From Sinotaia quadrata (lineage: Eukaryota > Mollusca > Gastropoda > Architaenioglossa > Viviparidae): DNA of 64,000 bases. The stretch's first letter is position 1, and the number at the start of each line of letters is the position of its first letter. The position numbers and the translations under genes are program-made. The DNA lies in NCBI GenBank assembly GCA_028829895.1, contig CM054179.1:47005891-47069890 (forward strand), in the 5' to 3' direction. The notes under the pieces were generated by a model. That model ran no database searches. It had not been told where the DNA came from and was given only the letters and a program-made list of their open reading frames with translations. Positions 1-13,300 of this stretch are shown in pieces.

Positions 1-18
1 TGTCTTTGACTATTGCAG

Positions 19-2377
19 CATACATTGGCGGATGGTCGCTCTAAGGAGGTGAAAGCAGCCCTCCACTGTGCAGCATCTCATGGGGCTCAATACTTGCAAA
101 CTTTGCAAGCCCTCTTAGCTTCCAAAGAGCTTAACATTGATCTCGTCAACTCAGATGGTAAGTTTTCCAAATGTAATTAAATGACTCAGGAACTAGAGTG
201 ATATATGCATGTTTTAAGATAGTGCTGAATCATAAGTGCAGAATCTGTGTGTGTGCATGCATATGTGTGTTGTGTTTCACTATCATTTTTTCCCATTGTA
301 TTCATTTCTCCACTCTATACTTTGTTTTGTGTCTTAAATAGATTTGTATAGTAGTACAGTTTGATTCAGTCTAAATCTGTCTAATGGTGGTGCGATGTCT
401 TGAGATTGTTGCCATGGGGCTAGGTATGTTTTACTTATGTGTTCTGTATTTTGTCTGTGAGCTCTGTTGTGTGTATATAGGTGTGTAGTGTGCTGTTCTG
501 TGTGTAGTGGCATATTTTGCTCCCGTCAGCTGTCATTCCCTGATATGTTAGCTGAGGATCCATATGTATGTTGTCTTCATATTTTTGTCTTGTTTGTAGT
601 GTATTTTTTAATGATTATAATAGTGTGTTTAGTGGGGATATTGGAGCACCTTTGTGGAAGAGATCCTGTGATTATTAATAGTTGTGATGGGGTGGGGATT
701 GTATTGTTTGTGTATTCTGATGCTTGCTGTGATATCTACAAGTTCTTTTGTTATTCCTTAGGTATAGAAAGTTGCAAATTGTTTAGATCTTATATTGTTT
801 CTGTTTAAAGAAAAAACAATTAAATTTTTTTTTCTCTAACACATTTTATTGCATGGAGTTGGGTGGTCATATGATCTAGGTGCTAGCCCTGCATACAAAT
901 GATTAAACTTTACCCTACTGATTGTGGTAGTTGGAATTATTTCAGCCTGTCCCACTCCCGTTCAGGATTATCCAACTTCAGCAGGTTTTATGAATATGAA
1001 GCTCTAATAAAAAATCCACAAGTTCATTTCATTCCGTGTTGGGGCCTTTTTTCTTAATAATAAACAAAAACTAATGAACTATATAATAACTATTTGTTTA
1101 TGTGCAGGTCACACTGCTCTGCATTGTGCCATTTTAGAGCACAACAAGCCACAGGTGAATGGGATTGATTTAATTAACAACCTTCCAATTATTCAGGCTC
1201 TAATCAAGCATGGTGCCGATCCCAATGCACAGGTATGATGCATGAGACACTTGAATGATTTTGTGTTCATCTTGACTAAACATGCAGCTTTACCAAATTT
1301 TAGAAACTGTTGCTATAAACAAAAATTCCTGGCACACTGGTTGTTCACAGGAATACCTTACAACTTCTGATTTGCAACACATGCAATTTAGAGTTATTCT
1401 CTTGACTTTTATCAGAAATAATTGCCATATGCTCATTTGATTTGGATTTACTTTTGTGTCCTGTAATGCATAGATTCATAGAGTATCAGTGCACTGATGT
1501 TCACTTCATGTGGTATTCTTTGAAATATCAACTCTATTCATTTATCATTTACACATGCTTCAATTTAACTTACATTCATATTATGTATATCACTGTTTTT
1601 TAATATGACTTTGGATATAAAGGTCATCAGTATATTTCATGGTCTGTTCCATCAAGCTAGCCTTTGATGTGTCAAGAATTGAGTTCTTTTCCTTTTGCTC
1701 TTTCAATTCACAAAGCAATAGGGTCAAGCTTATGACTAATTGAAATTTTCTTCAATTTGCTATGTCTTTTAGCATCATAACAGAACACAAACTGTACTGA
1801 TTGAAAAGAAACTTTGCATACCAAGTTATTAAACCCACTTAACTAGAAGATTAACCCCAAGTTGTGGTGAATGGTCATGGTGTATTCGCTCACATCTATT
1901 TCCGTAATTAAGTCAGAACATTTTTCACCATTGTTGCTAAAAAACTTAAAAATTATTTAACTGTATTCTGTTTTAGTTTAAATAGTATTAAACATTATTA
2001 CACCTTATATTTATGCAACACATCATTGCAGTTGTTATTTATTAAGGTAATAAGAGTTAAATAAAGCACACTTTTGCTGTATTTATATTCAGTTATCATA
2101 ATTGAAATCTTTGTTGTCACGTTTTCAGGGAAAGAAGAGCGGGAAAACTGCTTTAATGTATGCATTTGAGTCTCGTGACATCGTCCTGATTGAACACATT
2201 GTTGCTCTCATAAGTCCAGACCGACTTCGCACTTACCTAAAAACACAGGCTTTTGATAGCAGCACTTGTCATCGAATTGCTGAAAATTTACAGCGAAGTC
2301 TTGATCCAGAGAGCCGCCATCGACTTCAAGCATGTCTTAAAATAAGTGGTGCACGAAGGGAGAACTGCCCTGCATGA
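19..2377 (+). CDS. IkB-like ankyrin-repeat protein, C-terminal part (partial at left edge)
   Basis: Three coding exons are visible: 19..157, 1108..1232 and 2129..2377 (stop TGA 2375..2377). Each is bounded by AG acceptors and GT donors, and the phases join without a break, giving 170 residues. The protein has ankyrin signatures: GHTALHCAI after LVNSD, then ALIKHGADPNAQ, then GKKSGKTALMYAFESRD, followed by a degenerate last repeat (AFDSSTCHRIAENLQ). In the IkB family (IkB-alpha, BCL3, NFKBIZ, Cactus) a similar E/K-K/R-SG-R/K-T turn opens an inner repeat, and a longer loop between helices is common, as seen here with VNGIDLINNLP. These proteins bind Rel/NF-kB dimers in cytoplasm or nucleus. The subfamily is inferred; no N-terminal degron or PEST region is in view. 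It could instead be another ankyrin protein. The 5' exons lie outside the window. Confidence 0.7.
158..1107 (+). other. Intron of the IkB-like gene
   Basis: GT donor at 158 and AG acceptor ending at 1107. The interval holds TG-rich low-complexity sequence (about 240..760). An open frame at 467..808 is Cys/Val/Ile-rich, resembles no protein I know, and is best read as chance. No other element is seen. Confidence 0.7.
1233..2128 (+). other. Intron of the IkB-like gene
   Basis: GT donor at 1233 and AG acceptor ending at 2128. AT-rich sequence with no recognisable gene or repeat. Confidence 0.7.
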
Positions 2378-5300
2378 TCATTTATAAATGTTCTGTTGCA
2401 TTTTGTTGTGTTTTCCTGGTTATATCCCATACTGTTAAAGAAATTATTGATTTTTAGTGCCTGATAGAAAGTTCAAGAAAAGTACTGTGTCAATGGGTTG
2501 TGGGTGTAAAAGATTAGATTACAATGTTAAAAATGTATAGTGCATATCAGTTTTGCAGGTTAACTTTTTGCTAATTAGCATATTATTGGCTTCTTAAGCT
2601 GTAGAACTAGTGAATGTCTTTTTAAAAAAAAGATATGTGTGTAAGTTGAAGTTATGATAATTTGATTGTTAACATGGAATGTTGATGAATGAGTAAAAGG
2701 CATTTTGAAAACTCATGAAATATGCTTTTCCTCTAAGTTGGAAATGCTTTTTAGGAAGTGACAAACAAAAATTTTGTTATTGTTGTTTTTGTTGCTTTTA
2801 TAATCTCTTACTGTCTGTACTGAAACTGTAAATGGTATTTTGACATTTAATCACCAGCACAATTTGTTTTCAAACTATCATTGTTGCATTGTTGGTTTTA
2901 TCAGTAAAGAATTGAAAGACTTTATTGATCACATACTTACTTGATCATCTTCTTTATTGTTACTGTGTTTTTGTACATATTCTTGGATTGTCATATAGAG
3001 ATATTTCACTGATATTTAGTTTTGGAACAAAGACAAATAATTATATACATATAATCTGGCAAAACTGGTATCATTTCTCAGTCTGGTAATTTGTCAGAAC
3101 TGTTGCTGATATTTTTTAATTATTTTTGGCATAATAAACAATTTCAAACTGCCCTGCAGTAAATTATGTATTTTGGTTTCTTCAAAATTGTGCATTTGTC
3201 CTTAGCTTACTTTTACCACATATCTCAGTTTAAATCATCATTAAATATAAGGGTTTTAGCTTTACGTTTTAATCATAAGGTGTCTTTTCAGCATTTCATA
3301 AATATTTAGCTTTCATTTAGCAATTATCAGAACTGCTGCTTTATTGATATTTTGTTTAATTCAAGCATTTTAAAGATCAAAAGTTATTCAAAAGAAACAA
3401 AATGAAAACACCCTCCATCCACCCGCCACAGCTTCAGTGAATATAATTAAAATTTGCAAATTTTCAATATTATTATTTAAAAATGATTATTAATATTTTT
3501 TGATGAGTTTAGCAGTCTTGCTTTAGTTACTTTCATTATACAAATATTTCAGTCTTCATATTTAAATCTCTGAATTCATCTTCACATGTGTTGGTAAATG
3601 ATTTAATAATTCTTTGAATGCTACTATAAATGTTTATTTAATTATAATTATGTAATAATTTCTCAAATCCCGGTAAAAGTTGAAATACATGGAAATAAAT
3701 GTGTATATGTATGGAAATGTTTTGTATTGTTACATTAAAATGAATATTACATGTATAAACAAATGTTTTCTTGTGTGTTGTTCTTTAGAGTTTGTAAATA
3801 TCAATCCCTTGTGACTAACATTGCTGAAAAAATAAATTGTACTTAATTAAGATTTATATCAGCAGCTACACTTTTACTGTAGTTCAACCAGTAGGAATTA
3901 AATGAAATTAAAGTTACTTAAGTGAAAGTAGCTTGGAATGTGGTAAAAGTTAATGAATATATTTTTATATTTTTACTTTTCAAAAATAGCTAAATAATCA
4001 CTATTGTATATTCTAGAAGCTGCAGCAGTCATGCTGATATATATTAAGATAAGTGTTTATTCTCAGCATTATTTACCTACCTACTATCTACTTTTTTTGC
4101 TTTGATTTTCCCTTTGCTATTTTGAGTTAATGTATTCAGTAACTGCCATATATTTCTGTTTAATTAACAACACTTGTCATTTTCTATTTGACATGATGGT
4201 TATCTTGCAGTTTTTTGGTATTACTTTAGTTTAAGTTCAGTTATAGGTACAATGTACTTTTGATTACAGTTGTCCTCTATGTTATCTCTTGTTATGGTCA
4301 TTCCAAATTCCGATTTAAAGTTTCAGTGATTTAATAACAAAGTACTATTGTCATTTTGAATAGAAGGTAGATATTTAAGAAAAGGAATGCGAGAGTTAAA
4401 GTCAAACTAAGGTAAAACAATCATTTAAGATGAAGTTTGTGCTACTTTACTCTATTAATAGTCTGACTTCTTTAAGGAGTCCATTTATGTCATATGAAGT
4501 GAAACAATATATTTTTATTTATTATTTTATTCAAATGAATACATGCATCTTAATTATGTGGCTTCATGCAAACTTTTCATTTCATTTACTTCCAAATCTC
4601 TATATTGAAAACTGATTATAACTTTTGTGGAAATAACTTTTATTTTTAATGTTTGTCTTCTTTTATAAAGCTTAATATTTTAATTTATATTACTTATTAG
4701 TATGTTTGAAAGTTTTCTGATTGTTTATTTCCACTCTCCATTTATAATCTTGCAGCTTTATTTACAAAATCAAACAGCTTATATGTTTAGTGTGTGAAAA
4801 ATGATTTTTTTTAAAGAGGAATTATTATAAATAAATCTGAAATTATGTGACATCAATTCAAATATTTAATTTCTTAATACCATTTAACAACTTCATACTC
4901 GGGTTAATATTACAGATTGCAGCTTTTATATATACCAAGATAATGTCATAAATTTTTACCTTATTTACACAGATAAAGCTCTGCTTTTATTAGCTTCATA
5001 AATTGTTTATTTATTTTGTAAAACATTAATTCCTATACTTGGGGGATGGGTGGGGTAAATCTAGTCATATATTAAAAATTGGCTAAATAACTTTCTGGAT
5101 AGTTTAAAGGATGGAAATAAAATAATCTAATAACAGCAATTATAATATTAATGAATATATTAATAATTGTTGAATACTGTGTTTCCCTTTGACCACATAT
5201 TTTAAACTTGAGCTCTCTAACATATATATTTGGGCTCTATAAATAAGTCCTCACTCTTAAAAGAAAACATAAACGACATATATAATTATCCGAGAATTTG

Positions 5301-7235
5301 CATAAATTAAATAAGTTGAGTGTCTTTATCCTTTGTATAAAATTTATATTTGTCTTTCAAACATGATTACTTTTGAAGCTTCATTATTTTAATCGTCCAT
5401 TTTCTATATTTGTTTCTTTTTACATTTTCAGTTAACATTCAACATATTTATTATTCCATATAAGTATTGTCCAGAATTTGTTCTATTTTATTAAATTGTA
5501 CAAGAATATTATTTTAAGCAGCATTAAATAAAGATCTTTGGTTTAAATATAGACAGTAAATGCAAGTCATATTTTTTAATTGTAAAAATTAAATATGTAT
5601 TCCAAGTAAACAAAATGACTGCAAAGTGCTTTAAAAAAATAATACAGTTGTACAATAGATCTAATCATTACAGCATATCAGTAATCAGGTGTAGATAAAT
5701 ATTCTACTTACATGTAATTATTTTAAAACTATACAAGCACAATTTGTGTAAAGTAACCCCTCTCTGCACAATACCATATATTCTTGCCTGAATACACTGC
5801 CTCACATGCTTTGATGTGATGTGATGTGATGTGATGTGGAGGGGTCACTGTCCATAAAAGATTTGTAAAGTTTTTATGTAATTATATGTCCATGTTAATA
5901 GGATATTGATCCCCAACAGAGGGACATGTGCTGTTTTAACAATAGATCTGTATAAATAATAAATTAAAAAATTTTGCATTCATCTTCAGAATTGTTTTTA
6001 TTAATCCCATTTGCATTTTTTCAATATCATATATTACATCTTTAGGTTTGATGATTTATTTTGTGCCATAAATACATTTCTGTTTTAATATATATATACA
6101 CACACATCTGTAATCTATTCAAATCATATTTTATTTTGGTTTTTTAAAAAACCATTCTAATTAATGTTCATACATTTTATATTTTTGTTTTATTGTTGTT
6201 TCACAGCAAATGTGTTACTATTCTTTTTCTTTATTTACATGGCCATGCATTTTTGTTGTTTGTGTTTGTTTCTATATATAGCAATGCACATTTTAAAATA
6301 TGTTCTACAGTATGTCAATGATCATATTTTACAAACTTCTTTTACAAGTTGGTATTATTGTTGATTTCAGTGCTAAGTTAAAAATATATTGCAAATGCAT
6401 TCCATAATTGTTTTTAAACCCATGTCAATTTTAGGGAGATTTTCCTTTTTATCTAGAGAAAAAACTTTAACAGTTTGTAAGAATTTAAAATAAATAATAA
6501 AATATAAATGACATCATAGTTTTATTTAGACTTAATGATCAGAACTCTTGGTTTAACAGTATTTTAAAATATTTCATCAGTTTAATTATTTCAGACAGGA
6601 ATAATATATAATTATTAACAAGGTGAAGAGGAGATTATGCAGTTTGTTTTATTGAAAAGTGCAAATGTTGTCATGTTTTCACCGAAAAGTGTTAGTTGAA
6701 TTTTATAATTAAATTCAAATTGAGGCAAATATCTAGATTCATTTTTTGTAGGATAGGCCTTAAATTGTATAAAGTATGTTAAAATATATTTTCATTGTAT
6801 ATCAACTGAAGCTTATTGCTGATTAAGTATAATTATCACATTAAATCAGCTTACATTTAACTTTAAAACAGACTGTTTTAGGATGTGCCTTTTGTGAACA
6901 TTTGTCTTGTAAATAAAAAAAACCTCATAAAAAATAAAGGAGTGGCAATATTTTGTTTTAAATGCATTTGAACTTATCTGCATCAAATTCTTGCTCTTTT
7001 CGTTTATTTCATTAATCCTCACATCTACAGCAGTGCAGTAAACATTCTCAGTTTATGGTTCTACATGTACTTTGTAGTAACTGACATTTTGGGGAGAAAA
7101 AAGCTATTATTTATTTAATTAATGTCTTCCAGTTTGATTATGTTATAACCAAAAGTTTGATCCAAAAGAAAAGAAATAAATCTGGTTCACCAGATACTGC
7201 CAGCAGTATAAAGGTACACAGACTGACAGATGCAT
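2378..7235 (+). other. 3'UTR and AT-rich intergenic DNA
   Basis: The stretch after the IkB-like stop begins with 3'UTR; the first AATAAA hexamer is at 3133..3138, about 756 bases past the stop, with others further on, so the transcript end is uncertain. A short pentanucleotide run (GTGAT, about five copies) lies at 5816..5838. No protein or RNA gene is recognisable in the remainder. Confidence 0.5.
3133..3138 (+). promoter_or_regulatory. Candidate polyadenylation signal of the IkB-like gene
   Basis: First canonical AATAAA downstream of the TGA at 2377. Position fits a 3'UTR of about 0.75 kb, but the hexamer is common in such AT-rich DNA and transcript data would be needed to confirm it. Confidence 0.35.
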
Positions 7236-7383
7236 ACAACAAAAGTGATCTTGAGTATCAAAATAATAGCAATGAATGAAACATAACAAAAGGTGATCTT
7301 GAGTACATGTATTAATAGTAATGAATGAAACATACAAACAAAAGTGATCTTGAGTATCAAAATAATAGCAATGAATGAAACAG
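7236..7383. repeat. Three-copy tandem repeat, about 46-50 bp unit
   Basis: Three head-to-tail copies share the core AAAGTGATCTTGAGTA and the tail AATGAATGAAACA. The first and third copies are nearly identical and the middle one is diverged. Intergenic; no coding role is seen. Confidence 0.75.
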
Positions 7384-7649
7384 GGAAGACTCAGCTAAAA
7401 TCTTTGCAAGTGAATACTTTCATCTGTACTTGAAAATTCAATAGTATAATCACAAGATGTTTTAAAAGTGGTGAAATGAGAGATAATACTTTTTTCCATG
7501 ACAAATGTATGAAAGGGAGTTGGAAGAGTTTGCACAAATAATTTATTTGAAACTTGTTGGATGCACTGCTTAATTTTGCACACAATCCTACTGGATTTTC
7601 AAATATTTTTGACATGATTGTCCAGTTTTAGAACTGCTATAGCAGAATT

Positions 7650-7975
7650 AACATGACTGTTCCAATTTCTAAATGCACCAAAACAGGGCATCATATAGTG
7701 ATATGATTATTGGAAGCTGAAGGTGTATCAAGGGCAGAGATCTACCTCAGACTTTATGGAAAATGTAAAATATGGAAACTGCTTTGTTGCAGTCAAATTG
7801 TGTAAGAATGAATAATCATGTTTAAAAATGATTGCACTGGTTGATGAAGAACAATCTGGATGTCTATCCACATCTACTGCAGAGGAAAACTGAATGAGTC
7901 TGTGCCATGGCTTTGATAATCGACAAGTGACTTGAAGTGGTGTATTATCTATGCATCAGTCATGAAATCCATACT
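7650..7975 (+). pseudogene. Decayed mariner-type transposase N-terminal fragment
   Basis: Reading the plus strand with frame changes and stops gives pieces that match the helix-turn-helix part of mariner-like transposases. They are LLEAEGVSRAEIYLRLYGK (about 7710..7766), which resembles the family pattern in which an E-G segment is followed by EIHRRL-YG, and then VDEEQSGCLSTSTAEEN (about 7840..7890), which resembles the family linker with SGRPSTS-T-EEN. A third piece near 7935..7970 (YYLCISHEI) resembles the second helix-turn-helix. A TGA interrupts the first piece and at least one frameshift separates the first from the second. No terminal repeats or catalytic DDD region are found, so this is a dead fragment. 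The assignment rests on motif memory without alignment. Confidence 0.6.
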
Positions 7976-10142
7976 AATTTCGGTTTCAATATATTTATGC
8001 TAGATATTTTTAGCAGGCCAACTTTTTGACAGTGGACATAGTTTGTCACTCAACCAAAACAATTATTTTTTTTCCCCCTGAGTCGCACAGAAGCTTGTGC
8101 ATTTTAAAAAATGGAGTCTGTATAAAAAAATAATACTTCTGTGTATTTTCACTGTAATTGTATTATTTGATTTTTTAAAAGTTTCAGATACTTTATGATT
8201 CACCCTCATATATGTGTGACTAGCTGAAAAAAAATGCTGTACATGCAGGTAAATAAAAATCACTTGTGTATAGTGTATCAACACGTTTGTGTGTGTGCTA
8301 TAATACAATCAACATTATTGCACTGTAGATGTTTTAATTGTATATCAGTGAACTGCAAAGAATAGAATGTGACTTAATTAAGAGATGCTCTTCCAACTTA
8401 ACTAGTGCAAGTAGCATTTACTAAGAGACTTACTGTCATCTGTTAGAATATCTCTGTAAATCTGAAAACATCTACAAAGGCCTGTAAATTTTCAATAAAT
8501 GTTTTATTATATCTCCCTGCCATCTTTTTTTAGCAAGATGGTATATTCTTCTGTTGCTGTGTCCAAACAAAACACAGTGATCCTGACCTTTTGATATCTA
8601 CAAGTCTATATACAATTTAATAAATTTTTTTTAAAATTGTTTGAAATCTTGCCTAATTTAATATAAATGTTTGAAAACATTTGATAAAATCTTTTCTATT
8701 TATAACACTTTTCTCTTTATTTTAACTGTTTTAAATACAATATAAATCTTCAATCACCTGTGTTTTCTATGTAACATTTTATCATGTTATGTGCAGAGTA
8801 GCCAAAGTGCATATTAGATTAACCACTCAAAGATAAAAAGAACAAAGTACTTAAAGTGGGACTCAAGGGTTTCATATCAGTTCCTATACCCAAGTTTCAA
8901 CACCAAGGCTTTTACACCTGAATTCGGTCTCTTATCTGACTTTTGTTACAAGTCTGATATAAATTATTGGCACTGGACATGAGCTAATAGATTAGCAAAA
9001 ATTCTATGCATCCAAGTCATCTGTTCTGTTAGGAACCCCATCCATGAAGATGATCTCTTTAAACCTTGAACTCTCTAATAAAAATGCCAATCAGTGGGCA
9101 AAGGAGAGTACCACTCTAGTGTGGTAATAAATACTCTGGCAATATGGATTTAAATGGACAGTGACTCTCATCACGAATTGTGCTGTTTTGAGCTAAGAGA
9201 TATTTAAGTGATTGAACTACAATCAAGTCTATTAGTTACATGTACTTAAATGCCACATCAAAACATACAGGACAACTCTTAACCTTTCCTGAAGTCAAAG
9301 TTAATGGATTCAATCCTTTGTGGTCATTTAACTCAGAAATAGATACATTTATCAGAAGCACATAACTCGAATGCAAAATTTTACAAGTCGTTACTTTCTC
9401 ATTGAGATTAGCAGTCTCTCACACTAAAACAACACTAGTTTGAATGCTTTATTCTCTCATGCCCAAAGGTAGATTGAGCTGTCACACATGTTTGGAAAGG
9501 TCAGGTCTAACTGACCTAAAAAAAAATCGCTGACTGCAGTACCGTGGCTAAGAAGTATGAACTAGACTTTACAAAATAAATCACTGATGAAATAATAAAC
9601 AGATCATACATAATCTGCTATAAACGAATTTTAAGTTTTGCTGCTTCTCATAAAGATAAACTGTAAAGACTACATCTCCTACGACTAGAGTTTAATTTAT
9701 GCAGCAATGCTAAACATTTTAAATATAATAATAATGTATTTCTAATACTAATAGCTAAACATTATAATATTTATTATTAGTAACATAATACAATGAATGA
9801 GTAAATACCTTGTAAAAACAACTGCTACAACTATTTGTACAAGTGTTAGTAAAAATCAACAAGCATTCAAAAGTCATTAAAGAATTAGTTCTAATACATT
9901 AAATAAATTATCATAGCAAAAATACGATTTTGGGGGTACTCCACACAACAAATTGTGAATATAAATGCAATACTTAGGCCTATTTAATAAACACACAATT
10001 TTATATATCTAGTAAGTCGATTTTATCTAATATTTAAATTGCTTTAAAAAAAACTTTATTACTAGTAAATAGTTGTAAAGGAACAGAGTGTTTATACTAA
10101 GCTATTATGAAAAGTTTTCATTGCTTTTAGTTTTAACAAAAC
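7976..10142. other. Intergenic region upstream of TOMM70
   Basis: AT-rich sequence with no convincing gene. Around 8850..9330 base composition is slightly less AT-rich and may be an old unrecognised repeat. The last few hundred bases should include the TOMM70 promoter; no TATA box is evident at a usual distance from the start codon. Confidence 0.5.
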
Positions 10143-10328
10143 ATGTTTCGATATTGTAATTCTCGCTCTTTCTCACTGATGCACGTGAGAGCTCTGCAAG
10201 ATGGCGACCCACTGGTCACTACACGATGTAACCGAGGGTTGGAGCAAGTGGCAAATAGCTGCATGTGTTGGAGCTCCGATTGCTCTTGGACTAGCTGGCA
10301 TCTGGTTTTACAGGAGGAACAAACTTAA
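10143..10328 (+). promoter_or_regulatory. Overlapping upstream open reading frame in TOMM70 leader
   Basis: Two ATGs (10143 and 10179) lie in one frame upstream of the TOMM70 start at 10201, shifted relative to it. They share a stop at 10328, inside the first TOMM70 exon. If the mRNA starts before 10143, scanning ribosomes would meet these first. The ATG at 10143 has weak context compared with AAGATGG at 10201, so leaky scanning would still reach the main start. The peptide itself has no recognisable function. Confidence 0.45.
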
Positions 10329-13300
10329 GTCAAAAGCAGACAGTGGAGATGGCAAGTCAGAAAAAAGCAAGTCACAGGCTGATGAACCTCAGGTTCGTTT
10401 CACCGGTTAACTTGCAAAGTGAAACTTCGAGTGTTGTTCTTTTGACTTGTATTAGGAGTTGTACAAGCAACATAATATATATTTAAATGCATTAAGAATA
10501 ACTGTAATTAAAATCTAGACTGTTGGATTTAAAAGAAATATTTATCGTGAGACTGTTGGTAGCTCTGCATTTCTATTACATAGCAACAACGTGCGTCCTC
10601 TACAAATACAAGTGTCACCTTTCCCATTTCCTTAGTTATAAGCATTGTATATCCAGATAAACATTAAATTATTACATGCAAAATTTTATCTCAAGCTTTA
10701 TTTGATTATCATTAAAGGAAGTATTTCAGCATGAAATTTTATTTGATAAGAAATTGAAATGAGACATTTCAAAACCAATGCATAATTTAAGAAGTTGAAG
10801 TCTGTAGGCCTATATAAAGAGCTTAATCAATGTGCACTGTATACAAATACATACTGTTATACATATGCACATAACTTATACGCTATAGTTTTTAAACACA
10901 CTGAACTGTTAAAATTGAAGGCAGAGTAAGAATACCTTTTAACGTATACTTTATTTTAGTGGAGCATAGACTATATTAGTATATATATAGTACAACACTT
11001 ATTGCACACTAATATATAGTAATACACTGGTGCCTCGATATTGTGTGCCTATATCGTGGACCCCCCCCCACTTTTTTTCTTACCACCCAGCCTCTTCAAA
11101 TTGCATGTAGTGATGTACAGAGTTAATTGCACTGTATCAAATCAACTGGCTCAATTTGCAAATGTTTTGCTGACCATGCCTTTTGCTGATTAACTAATTT
11201 AGTCCAACAGTGCTCTGTTTATATATGCTTAAATTCATGGCTTAAAAAGTACTTTTGGTGAACTGTAACTAGTGTAAGTTGATAAACAATAGCCAAGATG
11301 TAACATGGGTTGTTCATATATAACAGAAAGGATCCCTTGTTATGTGTCCTCAATGCAGTCAATTTTTTTTTTGGACCCTCAATGCAGTCAATTTTTTTTT
11401 TGGACCCCAAGGACCGTGTTATATTGAGGCACCAATGTAGTATGTATTGCACACAATTATTTTATTTTAATGGATTGGTGAGGTTAATTGCTGCACAACT
11501 TTTTTTTTTTAAAGTAAGAAACCATAGTTTTTAAGCTTTTTTTACTGAAACATTAACACTATATTAACAGTTTGAAATTTTATACAAAGTAAATAATCTT
11601 CTGCCTGGATGGGGTATATATACTGTTTGGGGTCCGCGTCAGGGATCACACTGATTTATACCTCTTGTCTAACTCTTGGAAAATAATCACGGTTGACTGA
11701 CTGTACTCAAAGACTGCTCTTCTAGGACAAGCCTCATTCCTTTAGAACAGGGGTGCACAAACCGCGGCCCGCGGGCCGCATGCGGCCCCCGACAGGGTCC
11801 TGTGCGGCCCCCAGAAGACTTTAGGATGTTACCATTATTTGTAACAGGCAAGGAGCTTTTAACATTAATCTGAACAAGGGAGTAGAACAGTGGTTTGCTT
11901 TCCCGTGGAAGCATCTTGTGCTGTGTTGAAAACAAACGCTGGATGCGGTATTGAGGTGAGAGGCTGTGTATTGGGCACATTGTTCAGTTCAGCTGATCAA
12001 AGGTGTACTGTTGAAATAGTAGTATCTGCACATCTTTGATGTATGGCGACATCAAATAGCGTTAGAAAGAGGTCTATATCTAAACCCAAGTCGGCAGGCA
12101 GCAAGCTAAAGTTCAGTCTGGGGATGGGGTGAGGTGACACTGGGGGGGGGGGGAAGGATGGTGCAGTCAGTGTGTGTGAATATGTGGCTGTGGATGTCTG
12201 GTTGGAATGAATGAATTACACTGTTTCGGAGTGAAGTTGTTTTTAAACTACTGCCCTTTGTTAATATGTCAGAAACCTGCGCATAAAATTGAAGACGAAA
12301 ATCATCAGTTTAAAGAAGAGTGGAGGCTAAATACTTTATGCCGCATTTTAATGGAGCAGCTATGTGCTTAATTTGTTGTGAGTCTGTTACTGTGATGAAG
12401 GACTTCAACTGCAAGCGGCATTACAAAACAAAGCAGCTGCGACTTTTGATGACTTAAAAGGCACTGGAGAAACAACAAAATTGAGCAACTTTTAAAAGGT
12501 CTGTCAGCACAGCAACATTTCTTCACAAAAAGTCTGAAGAAAACAAGTATTTTGCTCGTGCAAGTTGCAAAGTAGCACATATTGTTGCCAAATCATCTGG
12601 GCCTTTTACTGACGGTCATTGATCTTCAATGTTCACCTGAACTGAAGTCATCATTTCAGCAGAACAACATTTTAACATTTTATGGAAGTCTCAGCTCGAG
12701 CACAAACAGAAATGTCAAGGACTTGGCTTGCAAGTTGTTGTCAGAATTCGGCAGCACATACTTGTGTGAACAAACGTTTTCAGTAATGAACATGAACAAG
12801 AACAAGCTGAGATCGAATTTGACGACAACAATCTCTGTTCGATTTTGAGGCTGGCGACTACAAAACTCGAACCAAATATTGATAAAGTTGTTAACAACAT
12901 TCAGGCTCACCCTTCTCACTAATAAAGACTAAATCTAGGTTAATAAGGCAAAAACGAATGTATTTCATTATTTCTGTTGTCATCCATGTGCAATCTGACT
13001 TGCGGCCCTCCATGCACTATCAATTGGAAATGTGGCCCTCTGGCCTAAAAAGTTTGTGCACCCCTGCTTTAGAAGGTGACCGAAGGGCATTCCAGTGCCG
13101 TTGCATGCCCCATGATGCGTGCGTGGTTATGCAGTCTGAGCATTCCATAGCGAGCGAGCTCTCGAACTGTCTGGCCAGTCGGACTGTTACCCTCCCACTT
13201 AACTGCCTTGCACTTGGTCCCCAGTCAAGATCAAAGTCGACTGTCTGGAATTCTGAACACGGTTTTTACCCAGCAAAATTTAGATTGGCTTCTGCTGTGG

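Noticed and set aside
467..808. 113-codon plus-strand open frame in the IkB-like gene's intron
   Set aside because: Lies in an intron between well-supported exons, is Cys/Val-rich because of TG-rich low-complexity DNA, and has no recognisable motif.
10201..10410. TOMM70 exon 1 read straight through to the TAA at 10410 as a separate 69-aa gene
   Set aside because: CAG followed by GTTCGT is a usable donor at 10393, and the next exon at 16351 continues the Tom70 reading frame in phase.
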